A stretch of DNA of 64,000 bases from Aspidapion aeneum (lineage: Eukaryota; Arthropoda; Insecta; Coleoptera; Brentidae): assembly GCA_963576565.1 (NCBI GenBank), contig OY755038.1, forward strand, positions 10,555,756-10,619,755, read 5' to 3'. A model generated the notes under the pieces. It made no database searches. It saw only the letters and a list, made by a program, of their open reading frames with translations, and was not told the origin of the DNA. Position numbers and translations under genes: made by a program. Positions 10,742 through 21,907 of the stretch are shown here, one piece after another (within the stretch, counting starts at the first letter, position 1; every line of letters begins with the position of its first letter).

Positions 10742-11802
10742 GCGTATTTACGTTTCCGTGCTGATTTCACGGCAGCGCTGTTTTAAAATAGACACGGAAA
10801 TGTTGCAACATATTTGGTTACAAATGCTTTTTGATTTTAAGGCGCCGAGGCTCGAACAAGGCACGGATTTGTATTGAATTACGCAGCGCAGGGATTTACT
10901 TATTACTGCACATTTGAAACTTAAATTTGGATTCACGTTGTTTATTAGTTTGATTTTGAGGTTATATGTTTGTTAATATGAAAATTATGGAGCAGTTTAA
11001 AAATATTTGTACTAATATTACTCAAGATTTTGAAATTCTTTGAAGTTTGAAGAACACTCTTCCATTAACTATACCTGCAAAGTTCAGTGTTCATTGTCTT
11101 ACACCGGCAACTACGACGACAGATGTTGTTCTGTTATTAATAAATTTTAATGATTTAAATGATTTTCACTTGATTTCTAACCACATGAAAATAGAAAGTT
11201 TCAAAAACCTAACCTAACGAAAGCTAATCAATCAAATCTAACCGAACCGAACCAAAGCAAACTGAACCAATAATTTAAAAAAAAAAACTTTCCTGAGTTC
11301 CTACCCGGGATCCTAAAGGATGTGAATCCGAACCGAACCGATCCTAACTAAACCGAACCAAACCTAACCTAACCAAACTAAACTACAACACTATTCACAC
11401 CCTCTAGGATCACGGGAAAGAAGTCAGGAAAGTTTTTTTTAATTGTTGCTTCAGTTTGCTTTGGTTCGGTTCGGTTTTGTTCAATTCGGTTCGGATTCAC
11501 ATCCTCTAGGATCCCGGGTAGGAAGTCAGGAAAGTTTTTTTTTTTTAATTATTGGTTCAGTTTGCTTTGGTTCGGTTCGGTTAGATTTGATTGATTAGCT
11601 TTCGTTATGTTAGCGTTTTAACCTGACAGTTGAATACGCTTTTGTAATAGTTTAATGAGCGATGTTCTCTTACACATCCGTGCTCATTTCGAGATCAAAA
11701 CTCTTAAAATCTACACGTATTTGAACCAAAATATATTGTAACATTTCCGTGTCTATTTCAAAACCGCGCCGACGTGAAATGAGCACGGAAACGTAAATAC
11801 GC
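10742..11802. mobile_element. Foldback element with ~110-bp imperfect TIRs and palindromic core
   Basis: The left end GCGTATTTACGTTTCCGTGC recurs inverted at the right end (GCACGGAAACGTAAATACGC ending 11802). Inverted similarity continues inward for roughly 110 bp, including TAGACACGGAAATGTT on the left and AACATTTCCGTGTCTA on the right. The core (11208-11614) is a second palindrome. No TSD or transposase is evident. Superfamily unknown. Confidence 0.7.
11208..11614. repeat. Palindromic core with CCTAACC-rich centre
   Basis: The left arm (11208-11336) and right arm (11485-11614) are inverted copies sharing CCTACCCGGGATCCT, GAACCGAACC and the AAGCTAATCAATCAAATCTA block. A third, degenerate arm (about 11398-11485) repeats the right-arm sequence in direct orientation. 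The centre near 11340-11375 is CCGAACC/CCTAACC-rich. Two adjacent CCTAA units resemble insect telomere repeats but are too short to call telomeric. Confidence 0.75.
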
Positions 11803-11817
11803 CAAAAAAGCTAAATC

Positions 11818-12625
11818 TTTCCTTACGACATGATTGTCTAGTTCTTTTTATTATCTGTGGTTAACATCAAGCGATTAATTGGGTGAACTTTTTTAGCGTA
11901 AATAATTACAAGCCGGCAGCGCCGCGCGAGGCAAGGTTTAAATTTTACCCGTTTTTCAGCGGGGTATATGTGGATATTCTCAAGCGGGGTAGGGAGGAAT
12001 GTGTGTTTTAGTTGAAGTCGGCCATCATCATCGTGCGGAAACGTCCGTTGCCCTTCCACACCTTGCCGGTTCTATCCTTAGTGAAGAGTTATGAGTTTGT
12101 TTTGATTTGGGGCATTCAGTAGTAAAAAGCATTGTCGGTCGCGTGTCATTGTTTTTGTTATCGTTTGTTTATAAAATGCAAATAAATACCGTCGATTACA
12201 TAGCGAACTGTGCAAATTTAAATACGTTGACATATGAACTTCGATTACAAATCTTTAGGGCCACATAGACCGGACCTAAAAATCCTAAAAATTAACCAAA
12301 ATTTTAGTGCAAGTGATAAATAGTTATACAATGCTGAAAACTAGTTCTGCGGTTTTGAAAAATAAAATGCTTTTTTTCGTTTTATTTGTTTTATTATGAA
12401 CAATCCACGAAGTGTTCCTATGAGGGTGGCAAAAGAAATGTGTGATATCAATCACTTTAGTGAAAAGTTAAAGACACAAAGAAAGTGCTACTTTTTTAAA
12501 TAACCACATAGAATTGTCTGTGCTAGGCTAAACTGATATTAGGTGCCAATTAAATAGTGCCTATAGGCAAAATATTACCGAACATAACGAAAATGTGGCA
12601 AAAAGTAGACATAAAAAAAAATTCT
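11818..12625 (+). mobile_element. CAGTGGCGGC hAT-like family, copy A (partial)
   Basis: The segment from GATTGTCTAGTTCTTTTTAT (near 11831) to the GTGGCAAAAAGTAGACAT region is colinear with the 34617-35080 copy and, inverted, with 14930-15600. The terminal repeat is missing at the left because the palindromic element ends just before. It includes short GC-rich blocks (CCGGCAGCGCCGCG) shared with the other copies. No coding frame is conserved among copies, so this is non-autonomous. Confidence 0.7.
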
Positions 12626-13077
12626 TACTTGATTTAGTTTGAATAAAAAACCATACGCCCCCCCCCCCCCCCCCACCCAGTTTTTAAAGACGGGCAACGC
12701 CGCTGAATGCAATGACTTAAATGCTTATTTTATTGCACTAATTGCTTAAATTATTAAATGTTTTGTTGGGGCAAAATCTACTTGTTTATATAAGATACTG
12801 TTTGAAGCAGGCTTTGCCTTCTACTTACAAAGTTTCAAAGTTTGTTTGTTTGTAATTTTGATGTAATTGGCTAAGTTATTTTAGCCATAGAAGGTTATAA
12901 AGCTATTTCATTAGTAAATCATATATTTGAAATATTTGACTCTATAACTAAGGTCACTAGATCGCGACAGTAACTTCGTGATCTAGTGACCTTATCTATA
13001 AGAACTATTTTAAAATTATATTATGTGGCGAGACTTTTGAGTGGGTACTTTTCAGGTTTTTTTTTAAGGAAGGCAGT
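12626..13077. other. Unassigned; C run and a short perfect hairpin
   Basis: A long C run occurs near 12657-12674. At 12950-12992, AAGGTCACTAGATC and GATCTAGTGACCTT form a hairpin with a loop of about 15 nt. Nothing else is recognised. Confidence 0.5.
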
Positions 13078-13327
13078 CAGTGGCAGATTTAGGGGAGGGC
13101 CAGAGTGGCTTTCCCAACATATTTTTTTAGTTTTAGTGAAAAAAAATTGCAGTTTTAACAACTTTTTTTTATTTTTTCCACAAAAATTACTTGTTATTCC
13201 CAAAATTTTCGCCTGCTCTGCATTTTCTTCACCTGTTACCAACTTATTACAAACAGCAAGGAAAAATTATTTTTGGTTTTGATTCCTCCTTGGCCCCTCC
13301 CCCCTGGAAATAATGGATCCGCCCCTG
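13078..13327. mobile_element. hAT-like MITE, 250 bp
   Basis: The left end CAGTGGCAGATTTA and right end TGGATCCGCCCCTG (inverse CAGGGGCGGATCCA) match the CAGTGGCGGATCCA consensus of many insect hAT MITEs. GGGGAGG and CCCCTCCCCCC lie just inside. Flanking 8-mers AAGGCAGT and GATACAGT agree at 5 of 8 positions, compatible with an old TSD. It is non-coding. Confidence 0.6.
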
Positions 13328-13505
13328 GATACAGTCGATTTGAGGTGGAGTGAGACAAGTAAAAATACAAGAGCAATGCTGTAAAAAAAGAATGATTATA
13401 AATTGCACCAGTAAAATAGACACTACACTACACCCTTAAAATAAGATATAGTAAAACACAACGATAAGTCATTTTTTGGAAATCTAGTCTTAAATTTTAT
13501 TGCCA

Positions 13506-13760
13506 CACCAGTGGCGTAGCGTGAGAAGGGCGCGGGGGATTTGTCCACTTACATTGGAATCATACCCTACCAGTTTCAATCTCCTGAATAATAATTAATG
13601 CACCTTTTGTTATTTATGCCGATTAGAGCATTACCTAACCAAACCAAACCAAACAAAAATAAATGGATCCATGACGGATATGATACCTTCCTAGCTAACC
13701 TATTAGCACACTTTAAGTGAAGCCATGATAATATATCAGCCTTGAAAACAGTTTTTTGTA
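13506..13760. repeat. Dispersed repeat F, copy 1 (hAT-like end)
   Basis: CAGTGGCGTAGCGTGAG opens the segment. The block from ATGGATCCATGACGGAT through CTATTAGC and GCCATGATAATA recurs inverted at 33155-33300, together with an AAAACAGTTTTT stretch. This is a two-copy dispersed repeat. Its terminus resembles hAT ends but no right end was found. Confidence 0.55.
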
Positions 13761-13879
13761 AATATATACTCCTGTAGTTCTATTTTCGCTTGGTTTATTC
13801 TGATCGTGATATCTGCATCTGAGTTTGTGATGATTTTAGTTTTAGTGTAGTTTATACTCAAGCTTATATTTTTAGCTGC

Positions 13880-14175
13880 TGTATCCAGTTCTTCCATCAT
13901 TGTTATCAGTTGTTCTTTTTTATCTGTTTAACAAGCGATATCATCAGCATATCTTAGGTGATTTAAGTATTGTCAGTTTACTTTGACGCCTATTTCTTCC
14001 CAGTCTAAGTTTTTAGAGAAATTGGCTATAAAATCTGTGCATGAGTGATCTATTCGGCTATTAATTAAAGATGCTTTTACTGCACAATGCTCAATGCTCT
14101 TGAAAGCTTTTTCAAAGTCTCTAAACGCAATATATAATGGAATGTTGTATTCGTTGGCTCGTTTTATTAGTTATC
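13880..14175 (-). pseudogene. LINE reverse transcriptase fragment
   Basis: Read on the minus strand, the segment gives LYIAFRDFEKAFKSIEHCAV, then INSRIDHSCTDFIA and LDWEEIGVKVN, then LNHLRYADDIA. F-x-D-F-E-K-A-F-x-S-I-x-H is RT motif A with its catalytic aspartate, and YADD is the motif C catalytic pair. Internal sequence between motifs is deleted and stops are present. It closely resembles the LINE at 30440-31300. The style is that of RTE-like endonuclease/RT LINEs common in insects; the clade is inference. Confidence 0.75.
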
Positions 14176-14637
14176 TAGTTCTATAATCAAAACCGAAATT
14201 ATACCTTACTGTAATGCTAATTTTTTTAAAAGTTTATTGTTCAGTTTAATACATTTAAACGAATCCGCCTACACAAAGCAAACTTTTTGAAACTCGGTTA
14301 AAAAACTAATCAGGAATTTTCGAGACCACTAAATCCCAAATTAAAATCATTCCTGCAGGGATTGTAAAAACCAGACAGAGTTTCTACTTAATTAAATGTA
14401 ATAAAATTTTAATCAAACTAGAAACGTTTCGGAAAAAAGACGTTCTTTAAAGTTGGCTACAAAAAATTGCGGGATTTTATTAAACCAGACACAGACAACC
14501 TTATTTGAATCCACTTTAAGTGTTACTTAATTGTTGATTTACATTTCGACTACGGAAATATCCTTAAATCTAGCCTGCAACACTGCAAAAGACAGGCAAA
14601 ACTACATTACCTTTTGAGCCACCACCTCGAGTTCCAC
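14176..14637. other. Unassigned; ends with a duplicate of the copy B terminus
   Basis: The last ~90 bp (about 14550-14637) resemble 15600-15688, the right end of copy B, including the CAGG(C/T)AAAACT and GCC(A/G)CCACCTCG blocks. Copy B therefore follows a remnant of a related element head to tail. The preceding 370 bp show nothing. Confidence 0.45.
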
Positions 14638-15688
14638 CAGTGGCGGCTCGTGACGTTATAAATTGGGGGCAGAAATTTATATTGCATAAAAAAGAATATA
14701 AAAAAACTTACCTAAACAATTTGATTTCAGAATTTTACAAACAAGCAGCTACTTGGTGTAGTTTTTAGTTTAATTGTTTATAAATAAAGTCTATTCGTCC
14801 TTCTTTTACATGCGCAAAGTGCTCGGATTAGCACCAGTTTCAGACTAATCATGGCCCTGTACAGCAACCTCAAAAATCCCACAGAATTTTAAATAGTCTA
14901 TTAACCTGCTAAGTATATGTCTATTTTTGCCACATTTTCATTATCTTCGGTAATGTTTTGCCTATAGGCACTATTCAATTGGTACCTAATATCAGTCTTG
15001 CCTAGCATAGAAAATTCTATGTAGTTATTTAAATAAGTAGCACTCACTTTGTGTCTTTAACTTTTCACTCACTCACTTTTTTTCACTAAAGTGCTTGATA
15101 CCACACATCCCCTTTGCCACCCACGCAGGGTCACTTCGTGGATTTTTCATAATAAGATAAATAAAGCAAAAAAAGCATTTCGTTTTTCACAACCGCGCAA
15201 CCAGTTTTCAGCATCGCATAATTTTTTATTACTTGCACTAAAATTCTGGTTAATTTTTAGGATGTTTAGGTCCGGTCTATGTCGCCTTAAAGTTTTTATT
15301 TGTAATCGAAGTTCATATGTAATGTAATCGACGGTATTTATTTCCATTTTATAAACAAACGATAACAATTACACGCGACCGGCAATGCTTTTGACTACTG
15401 ACATACCCCAAATCAAAACAAAGTCATACTTCTTCACTAAGGATAGTACCGGCAACGTGTAGAAGACAACGGACGTTTCCGCACGATGATGATGGCCGAC
15501 TTCAACTAAAACACACATTCCTCCCGCCCCCGCTCGAGAAAACGGGTGAAATTGACACCTTGCCCCGCGCGGAGCTGTCGGCTTTGCTGGTTTGTTATCT
15601 AGTTTTGGGAGCCTTGAAATTGCCTGAAACACTATAAAAAACAGGTAAAACTTTACTACCTATTAAGCCGCCACCTCGGTTGCCACTG
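14638..15688 (-). mobile_element. CAGTGGCGGC hAT-like family, copy B
   Basis: Ends are CAGTGGCGGCTCGTGACG on the left and a GCCACCTCGGTTGCCACTG type end on the right. The body is the inverse of the copies at 11818 and 34536. The CAGTGGCGGC terminus fits hAT, but no 8-bp TSD is visible. Open frames in it are not conserved across copies. Confidence 0.65.
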
Positions 15689-16074
15689 TCTTTTAGTATT
15701 GTTTTCTTTAAATTATCCATTGTCACATCTCGACATATAATTCGGTTTATATTATTGTGCCTATATCTTGGAGACGAACTAGTTCAGACGAAACATAACT
15801 CCTTGTAGTCGGCCTCTAAATAGAGGCTTCTCTATAGTGTCTAAGGCTTAGACTGGTAAGCCGATTAAATGAAGCGAATTAATCCCTTTGGCAAAATTTA
15901 AAGGCTTATACAACCTCGACGCACAGCGGGCCAATTCTTCTTAATGAAGTTTCCTTTCATTAACAATATCAATTTGATTTATTTTTACTTAATTCGTTTA
16001 TAGTAATTTTTTTATTTTTGTTGTTTTTTTTCTTTGTATTTTTTTCATCTTACGTATTTCTTTTTTTATTATTA
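15689..16074. other. Unassigned segment
   Basis: No gene, repeat partner or structure recognised. Confidence 0.35.
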
Positions 16075-16502
16075 TGTCGGTTTGGAACGTTTTTCTACGT
16101 TGTCCGACATCTATTCTCCACCTCCTTCGATCCTGACAATCATCTTCTGTCAGATTTCTTTAACTCATTGATCTTTGGAGTTACTGTTGCCATTCTAGTT
16201 TAGGATTCCCTATTTTTCTGCGCCCTATTGGTTGCTATTTTAGGACCTGCTCTGGTAATCTTTCGTCGTTCATCCGTTGTACATGGCCGTACCATATCAG
16301 TTGCCTTTTAGTGATGTCATCCGTTATGCTTCCCTCGATTCCCATTCTTTCTTTTATGATCTCATTTCTTATGTGATCTGTTCTAGATATTCTCAATGAT
16401 CTTCTTATTGCATGCATTTCGACAATTTCCATTTTTGTTTTGTATTTTTCCGTTACACGACAAGTCTCTATTCCATACATATATGTTAAATTTTACAGTA
16501 TT
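16075..16502 (-). pseudogene. LINE ORF2 C-terminal fragment
   Basis: Read on the minus strand: YGIETCRVTEKYKTKMEIVE, then MHAIRRSLRISRTDHIRNE, then RQLIWYGHVQRMNDERLPEQ. The (Y)G-x-E-T-W/C … M-x-x-x-R-R … R-x-D-x-I-R-N-E … W-Y-G-H-V-x-R-M pattern is the conserved tail after the RT domain of many insect LINEs. The upstream RT part resumes at 17228 beyond an inserted (CTGT)n element. The frame is broken in several places. Confidence 0.8.
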
Positions 16503-16641
16503 TTAGCTCACACATATACTATACTATAGTAGTGTGAGCTATGGTGATCCTAATTTTTTCGAGAAAAAAAAAGTTGCTCCGATTTCAAAATTTTTTATAT
16601 ATCTTTGCGTTTCAGATGATTTTGAAACTTTTTTGTTGTGG

Positions 16642-16672
<31 letters not shown>

Positions 16673-17227
16673 ATGTCTGTAACGACCAACGCGCATAACT
16701 CAAAAACCGCTTGCCCGATTTCAATGAAATTTGGTACCTGGCCTGGGTCTTGTGTCGAGATGGTCCCATTTAAAAATCAACAAAATCCACCGAACACAAG
16801 CCATGTAAAAGGGTGGGGGTAGATTAAAAAAATTAGAGTTTATGTGAAAATATGGCGTGTGTGATATTAAATGAAAGGTAATTGAGTGTGGAGTTAAACA
16901 AAATAAATTTTAGTTAAAAAAAAGGGTGGGGGTAAATTTCAAAAATTAGAGTTTGTTTGAAAATATGGCATGTGTGATATCAAACAAAAGGTAATTGAGT
17001 CTGGAGTTGAACAAAATACATTTTAATTTTTGTTTTTTTAAGGAGGGGGGAAGTTTCAAAAATTTGAGTTTAAGTCAAAACATGGCTTGTGTGGTATCAA
17101 ACGAGAGATAATTTAGTCTGGAGTTGAATACCATATATTAAAGTTTTTAGTTATATTAGCTCACAGGTACACTATAACTATAGTACCTAGTGTGAGCTTA
17201 GGGGCCCATATATTGGCAGAGTATTTT
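16503..17227 (+). mobile_element. Palindrome-capped (CTGT)n element (family R), copy 1
   Basis: The left cap is AGCTCACAC … GTGTGAGCT enclosing CTATACTATAGTA. Then follow a short (CTGT)n array (about 16646-16670), a conserved ~90-bp block (AACGACCAACGCGCATAACT …), three diverged tandem ~110-bp units each starting at a GGGTGGGGG-type motif, a second AGCTCACA…TGTGAGCT cap, and the tail GGGGCCCATATATTGGCAGA then GTATTTT. It has no coding capacity. It sits inside a LINE. Confidence 0.85.
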
Positions 17228-17760
17228 AAATCGTTAAGTTGTATTCCCATGCCGTGCACTTTACGTTTCCAGTTTTTTAGATCTACTGCGATATATATTT
17301 TAAAAAGAGTTGGAGAGATACAGCATCAAGTCTTAAGCCTTTTGTTACCAGGAATTCTTTTGAAAGTCGATTTCCAATTTTAGTTTTAGATTTTGACCCT
17401 TTGTATAGTTCTTTTATCGCTTTTATGTATGTATGATTGATACAAGTCTGGTTTAACACTGTCCATAATTTTTCTACTGGAACGGTATCATATGCTTTTT
17501 GTAGATCCACAAAGGTAACATGAGTCTCTATATTTCTGGCGCTCTTTTTCTCAATTACTTGTTTAAGACATAAAACATTATCACCACAAGATCTGCCTGC
17601 ACGAAACCCAGTTTGCTCTTCTTCTGCTTGTTCATGAAAATCATTCTCTAATAGATCTCTAAGAATCCTACCGTTCAATCGACTTAGAGTAGGTACTGGT
17701 TACTGAAATTCCTCTGTAATTGCGTATTTCGTTAATTCTTTTTAAATTTTGTATTTAGTA
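17228..17760 (-). pseudogene. LINE reverse transcriptase fragment (5' part of interrupted LINE)
   Basis: The minus-strand frame (17283-17678) reads NGRILRDLLENDFHEQAEEE, QTGFRAGRSCGDNVLCLKQV, then ETHVTFVDLQKAYDTVPVEK. These are the RT region with the Q-x-G-F-R-x-x-R-S-x-x-D motif and motif A (V-D-L-Q-K-A-Y-D) with the catalytic aspartate. The YADD-containing part is missing at the junction with the (CTGT)n element. The related LINE at 49240-50270 keeps it, so roughly 350 bp were lost at the insertion. Confidence 0.85.
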
Positions 17761-18030
17761 TGTTCGTTTAGCAAAATATGGGTAATGTCATAGATATAGA
17801 AAAATATTTGGATAGCGCTTGGACTACTGGACGGGGACGTTTCACAGATTTTAAGTACAGGAGGGTACCACTAGAGGTCGTTATGGTGAACAAGCATATA
17901 GGGACACTGGATCACAAAAACTGCGTCACTAGACTTCATCACGCCTTAGTGACCTTACAAGCGTAGTAAAAGCCACCACCCCTAGAGGTCGCCATGGAAA
18001 ATAAGCAGTAAGCAGTGACGCTATATAACC
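17761..18030. other. Unassigned segment
   Basis: A 62-codon open frame (17778-17966, +) lacks known motifs. A CACTAG…CTAGTG-like motif near 17925-17955 resembles the hairpin at 12950. No supportable gene. Confidence 0.3.
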
Positions 18031-18290
18031 GCTGCTATTCGATCGCTGATTGGTTGAAAGCCCCATGCTATACGCGTTATGCGGCCTATGCAAGTTTGTG
18101 TGTGACAGGCTTTAAGCCGATCACACACAAAAATGCATAGCGCATAGCATGGCGCATAGAAGTTCAACCTTATGGACTTTTCTTATGCAAAACCAATATG
18201 GCCGCTGCTATTCGATCGTTGATTGGTTGAAAGCCCCATGCCACGCGTTATGCACCATGCTACGGAGGTGTGTGTGAAGGCCTTTATTAG
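18031..18290. mobile_element. MITE with ATCACACACAAA ends, partly duplicated, copy 1
   Basis: GCTGCTATTCGATCG…TGATTGGTTGAAAGCCCC occurs twice, near 18031 and 18203 (period about 172 bp). Between them lies GGCTTTAAGCCGATCACACACAAA. The family recurs as a tandem pair in inverse orientation at 39068-39393. Repeated CGCATAGCATGGCGCATA motifs are characteristic. It is non-coding and unclassified. Confidence 0.65.
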
Positions 18291-19784
18291 TTCAATGCCG
18301 CCGCACAGTGTTTCAGAAGCACAATCTTGGTAGAAATTATTCATATATTTCAAGATGTGCAGGGTGTTTTTAAATAACCTGCTAATACTTAATAAGGTAA
18401 TTATTGGGTCCATTTTGAGAGAAAAACTTTTTGTGAACATATGTCTTAAAACGTCTTAACTTTTACGAACAGGTTTTTAACAAATCTCCTTTTTTAATAA
18501 TATCTTTGATACTGCTCTAGATATTTTTGTGAAATTTAGTATATAGTTTCTATTTATCAAAAGGAATTTTTTGATGCATAACATGTTTTTTATTTTGACC
18601 AGTGGCGTTCGTATGGGTATTTCCCTTGGTATTTTTGAAGAAAATAATAAATTATTTTTCTCGTAAGGGATGCTAGTAAATAAATTTTATATTTTTTATT
18701 CGAAATCCGTGCATTAAAAGAAAAAAATCAACATACCATAACAAAGAATAATAATTTCAATAATAATTTTAGAAAACACCATTATTTTCTTTAAAATGTA
18801 TGTATTTTAAACACCTAAAAAATATTTTATTTACTTCGTAGTCTGTAAGAGCCTGTAATCTTTTATACATGGTGTTAAAGTTGAAGATTCAAGTAATACC
18901 AAAATAAATTATCCTTAGAGTTACCTTTAGTTACTAAAAACATACTCCATATAAAATAATATAATTTTTTTTTGAACTTCAAAAATTCGATAAAACATTT
19001 ACATTTAGTTATCTACGATAAAACTACAATTTTAGGGTAAAAAATATGTAATGTCAAACTAGATATCTTAAGCAATTACTGGTATTTTGTATCTTTCTAG
19101 TTTTATTTTAGTAAGCAGAGTAATTTAGGTTTCAAACTAGCCATTTATAAAATATTTTTAGTTCAATATTTTAACAATAAATGACCTACTTTACGGCACT
19201 GCAAAATAAAAAACAAAGGTATTTTTTTTTAAATGCTTTATTTTTGTATGGTATGGAATATCTGCTTATCAAATGAAAATATATTATTTATTTTGCTTGT
19301 GGTCAAAACATTATTTTGTATTATTTAATGCGCCGCCTCTCATGCCTGTCAAAGTACTCAATCTGTGAAAAAATGGCGGCTTTCAATTTCTTCCCATTTC
19401 TTCCGGTCTGCAAACGTTGCATTTATTTCCCTATTTTTGGTATAATATTTGCATTTTTATTTGCCTTAAAAGTTTAAATTTTGTCTCTTGGTTCTCTGTG
19501 CGTCGATAGAGCCTACACTATTTACAAATTTCTGCTATTTCCACGGGCACATGTATACTAAATAGAGCGAAATAGAGCCTATAAGCAGGATATTCTAGGT
19601 ATTAATTAATAGGACTGTTTTCACCAACAGAGCTTAAGGTAAAAGTCGTTATTAAAACCAGATGTTATCTATAGTCAACATGTAACAGTCAAAGTAACAG
19701 TAACAGTCAAATTTATAGCTTTTGGAGGTTTTCAAGAAAACTGACTTTTCAAAAGATAAATAAAGTTGAAAACCGCATCTTGAG
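18291..19784. other. AT-rich, no gene seen
   Basis: A CAGTGGCGTTCGTATGGG motif near 18600 resembles a hAT end, with no convincing partner. The rest, including 18620-19780, is AT-rich with no conserved frame. The last 8 bases are the left TSD of the next element. Confidence 0.4.
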
Positions 19785-20986
19785 CATTGGCGTAGCTAGC
19801 CTTGGTTTTCAGGGGGGGCCGTGGCCCCGGTCTATCTTGAACAAAAAGCAAACATAGGTTTTAAAGAGTCGTGCAAAGTGTGCAATGAATTTAAAAAAAA
19901 TACGCGCATTAAATGTTCTAATATTTTAATATAACAAATTTAATAATACATTTACCAACTTATTTATATGTATACACAGGAAGTATGTAATTCAGCAATT
20001 CTACAAAGAAAGTTTTCTACGTCGCTGACTGAAAGCGTCTACCACACTGTCTAAGTCGACCTCAACATCTTTTTCTATGAATAACAATGACAAACCTGAG
20101 TGTCTCTCTTGAGTCATAGTTGTTCTAAGCCAATTAAAAATTCTCCTCATGGCAGAGAAAGACCTCTCGCAAGTTGCACTTGAAATTGGAAGAATACTGC
20201 AACTTTAAAAAGTTGGTAGAGGTTTGGATAGGTGTTTTCTGCTATATGTTGTTTGATAGAATCATGACCAACAGTTTGATTTAACCGAAAAATACAATTC
20301 TTAAAAACGGTCATTTCTGCTCTTAGAGCAGAAGTATTAATATTAAAAATTTCCCGGTATTGCTCGACGAATTTATTCCATTTAACGACGTGGGAAAACT
20401 TAATATGAAAATGGTTATGAAATTGTCACCAAAATCGGAAAATTTCCATAAGACACTAAACGCTAACCTCAAAAAAACTAAAAAGATTATTATATTTATT
20501 TTAGAAAAACAGTTTAAAAAGGTCTTTTATAACCTTACGACATCTACAACCCGATTTCGGAAACAGAGGGGCAAAGGTTGCTGTCTTTATTAAATGCGAA
20601 ATTTAACTTACACTTCTATAATATTTTACAAGATGTCGCCAATATGTATGAAATATTCAATATGCATAATTATGTTTAAATTTAAAAAACATTTTTGGGA
20701 AATTGCATAAGTGCAGAAAAGTTACCGATAATTTAAAGAGAAAAAGCCTAATTCCGCAAGACAAGGGCTTTTTCCTGAAACGTAAACATTATCTGAATGA
20801 TTTTAAATTTTAATGCACCTATTTTATTTGAATATTTCCCGAATAATAATAGAAAAGTATGTATTTTCAGCGTCATGTTCTTTTACTAGTAGTCGGTAGG
20901 GGAGGCCTAAAATATCTTAGGGGGGGCCTGAGGGACTTCAGCGGGGGGCCAGGCCCCCCCGCCCCCCCCCCCTAGCTACGCCAATG
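19785..20986 (-). mobile_element. hAT element 2 with perfect 8-bp TSD and transposase relic
   Basis: The inverted repeats CATTGGCGTAGCTAG and CTAGCTACGCCAATG are perfect over 15 bp. The flanks are ATCTTGAG on both sides (19777-19784 and 20987-20994). G-rich and C-rich runs lie just inside the two ends. The element is 1202 bp and carries the C-terminal part of a hAT transposase on the minus strand. It is an internally deleted derivative. Confidence 0.93.
20001..20430 (-). pseudogene. hAT transposase C-terminal region (frameshifted)
   Basis: Minus-strand translation from about 20430 reads WNKFVEQYREIFNINTSALR … NTYPNLYQLFKVA. It then needs a one-base shift near 20198 to read ISSATCERSFSAMRRIFNWL and RTTMTQERHSGLSLLFIEKD, ending with a stop at 20001-20003. 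The block LPISSATCERSFSAxRRIxxWLRxTMxxERxxGLxLL is a near-ideal hAT dimerisation domain. It is the best preserved transposase segment in the window. The zinc finger and N-terminal catalytic regions are absent. Confidence 0.88.
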
Positions 20987-21907
20987 ATCTTGAGATAGCA
21001 AGACAAAAATTTATTTTTGGTCTAAGTTGCCTTTTTATATTTTTTTATAAGGAATCTAATTGTCAAATTGAATGTTATCTGTGACTTATAATTTTTTAAA
21101 TATTGCAGAAAGTTGGTATTTTTCTTATGCAATGGCCCTTTTTCATTCGATTTTTTAATCAACCTTTCTTTTAAAATGTCGTACATTTTTTATATATTTT
21201 TTATATTTTTGTTTTTATTTACCTTTTTAAATTAATTTTCTAATTTGATCATATTTTAAAATCATATAATAAATATTTTAAAACTAATAAACAAATTAAA
21301 ATATAAAATAAAAACAAACAAGAGTGTTATGGGGTCACAACAACAAAGAAACGAGCAAATGTCAAAAAAAAAATATGTCAATTTATTTCGACAACTCAAT
21401 GTACAAAAATGTCACTAAAAGTCACTAATAACTACACTACTGAAATCGGTTTATTAACTTTGTGTTAATATCTGGTGATTACTACAGTTCGTTATCTCTG
21501 ACTGACTGGTTAGGCGATGTCACTCGCTTATATACCCTCTGCAATCTTTTGCGAACCATCTATCCGTTTTCGGTGCCTAAAACAGTCGCGTATACAAGCG
21601 AGAGTAAGTCACAGATAACGCAACTAAAACCCAGACTAATAATACAACCATAAGAGAAACTAACCTAATACTACACTAAACCTAAATAAACTCTAACTAT
21701 AAAATTTAAATAATTAAACATGTAACAATATCAAAAAAATACAAAGAATTTAAAGAATTTTCCAATTTCAGGAATACTCCCCTGGAAAAATACACGTGTT
21801 ACTGTGTAAACAATATATTTTATTCACCGAAAAAAAAACTAAAAAAATTAAGTCAATGATCAAATGTTCCAGTGGACACATTGTTGTGCTATATGAACAA
21901 CATATTT
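20987..21907. other. AT-rich, no gene seen
   Basis: Contains the right TSD of the hAT element and, at 21460-21660, a less AT-rich patch with an unconvincing 63-codon open frame. No repeat partner is found. Confidence 0.35.

Noticed and set aside
11340..11400. Telomeric repeat tract (CCTAA)n
   Set aside because: Only two adjacent exact units; the rest are CCGAA variants within a palindrome.
18599..19202. Possible hAT element from CAGTGGCGTTCG to TACGGCACTG
   Set aside because: Ends match over only a few bases and the flanks show no 8-bp duplication.
20360..20593. 77-codon plus-strand open frame inside hAT element 2
   Set aside because: It lies on the strand opposite the transposase relic, overlaps its degraded part and has no motif.
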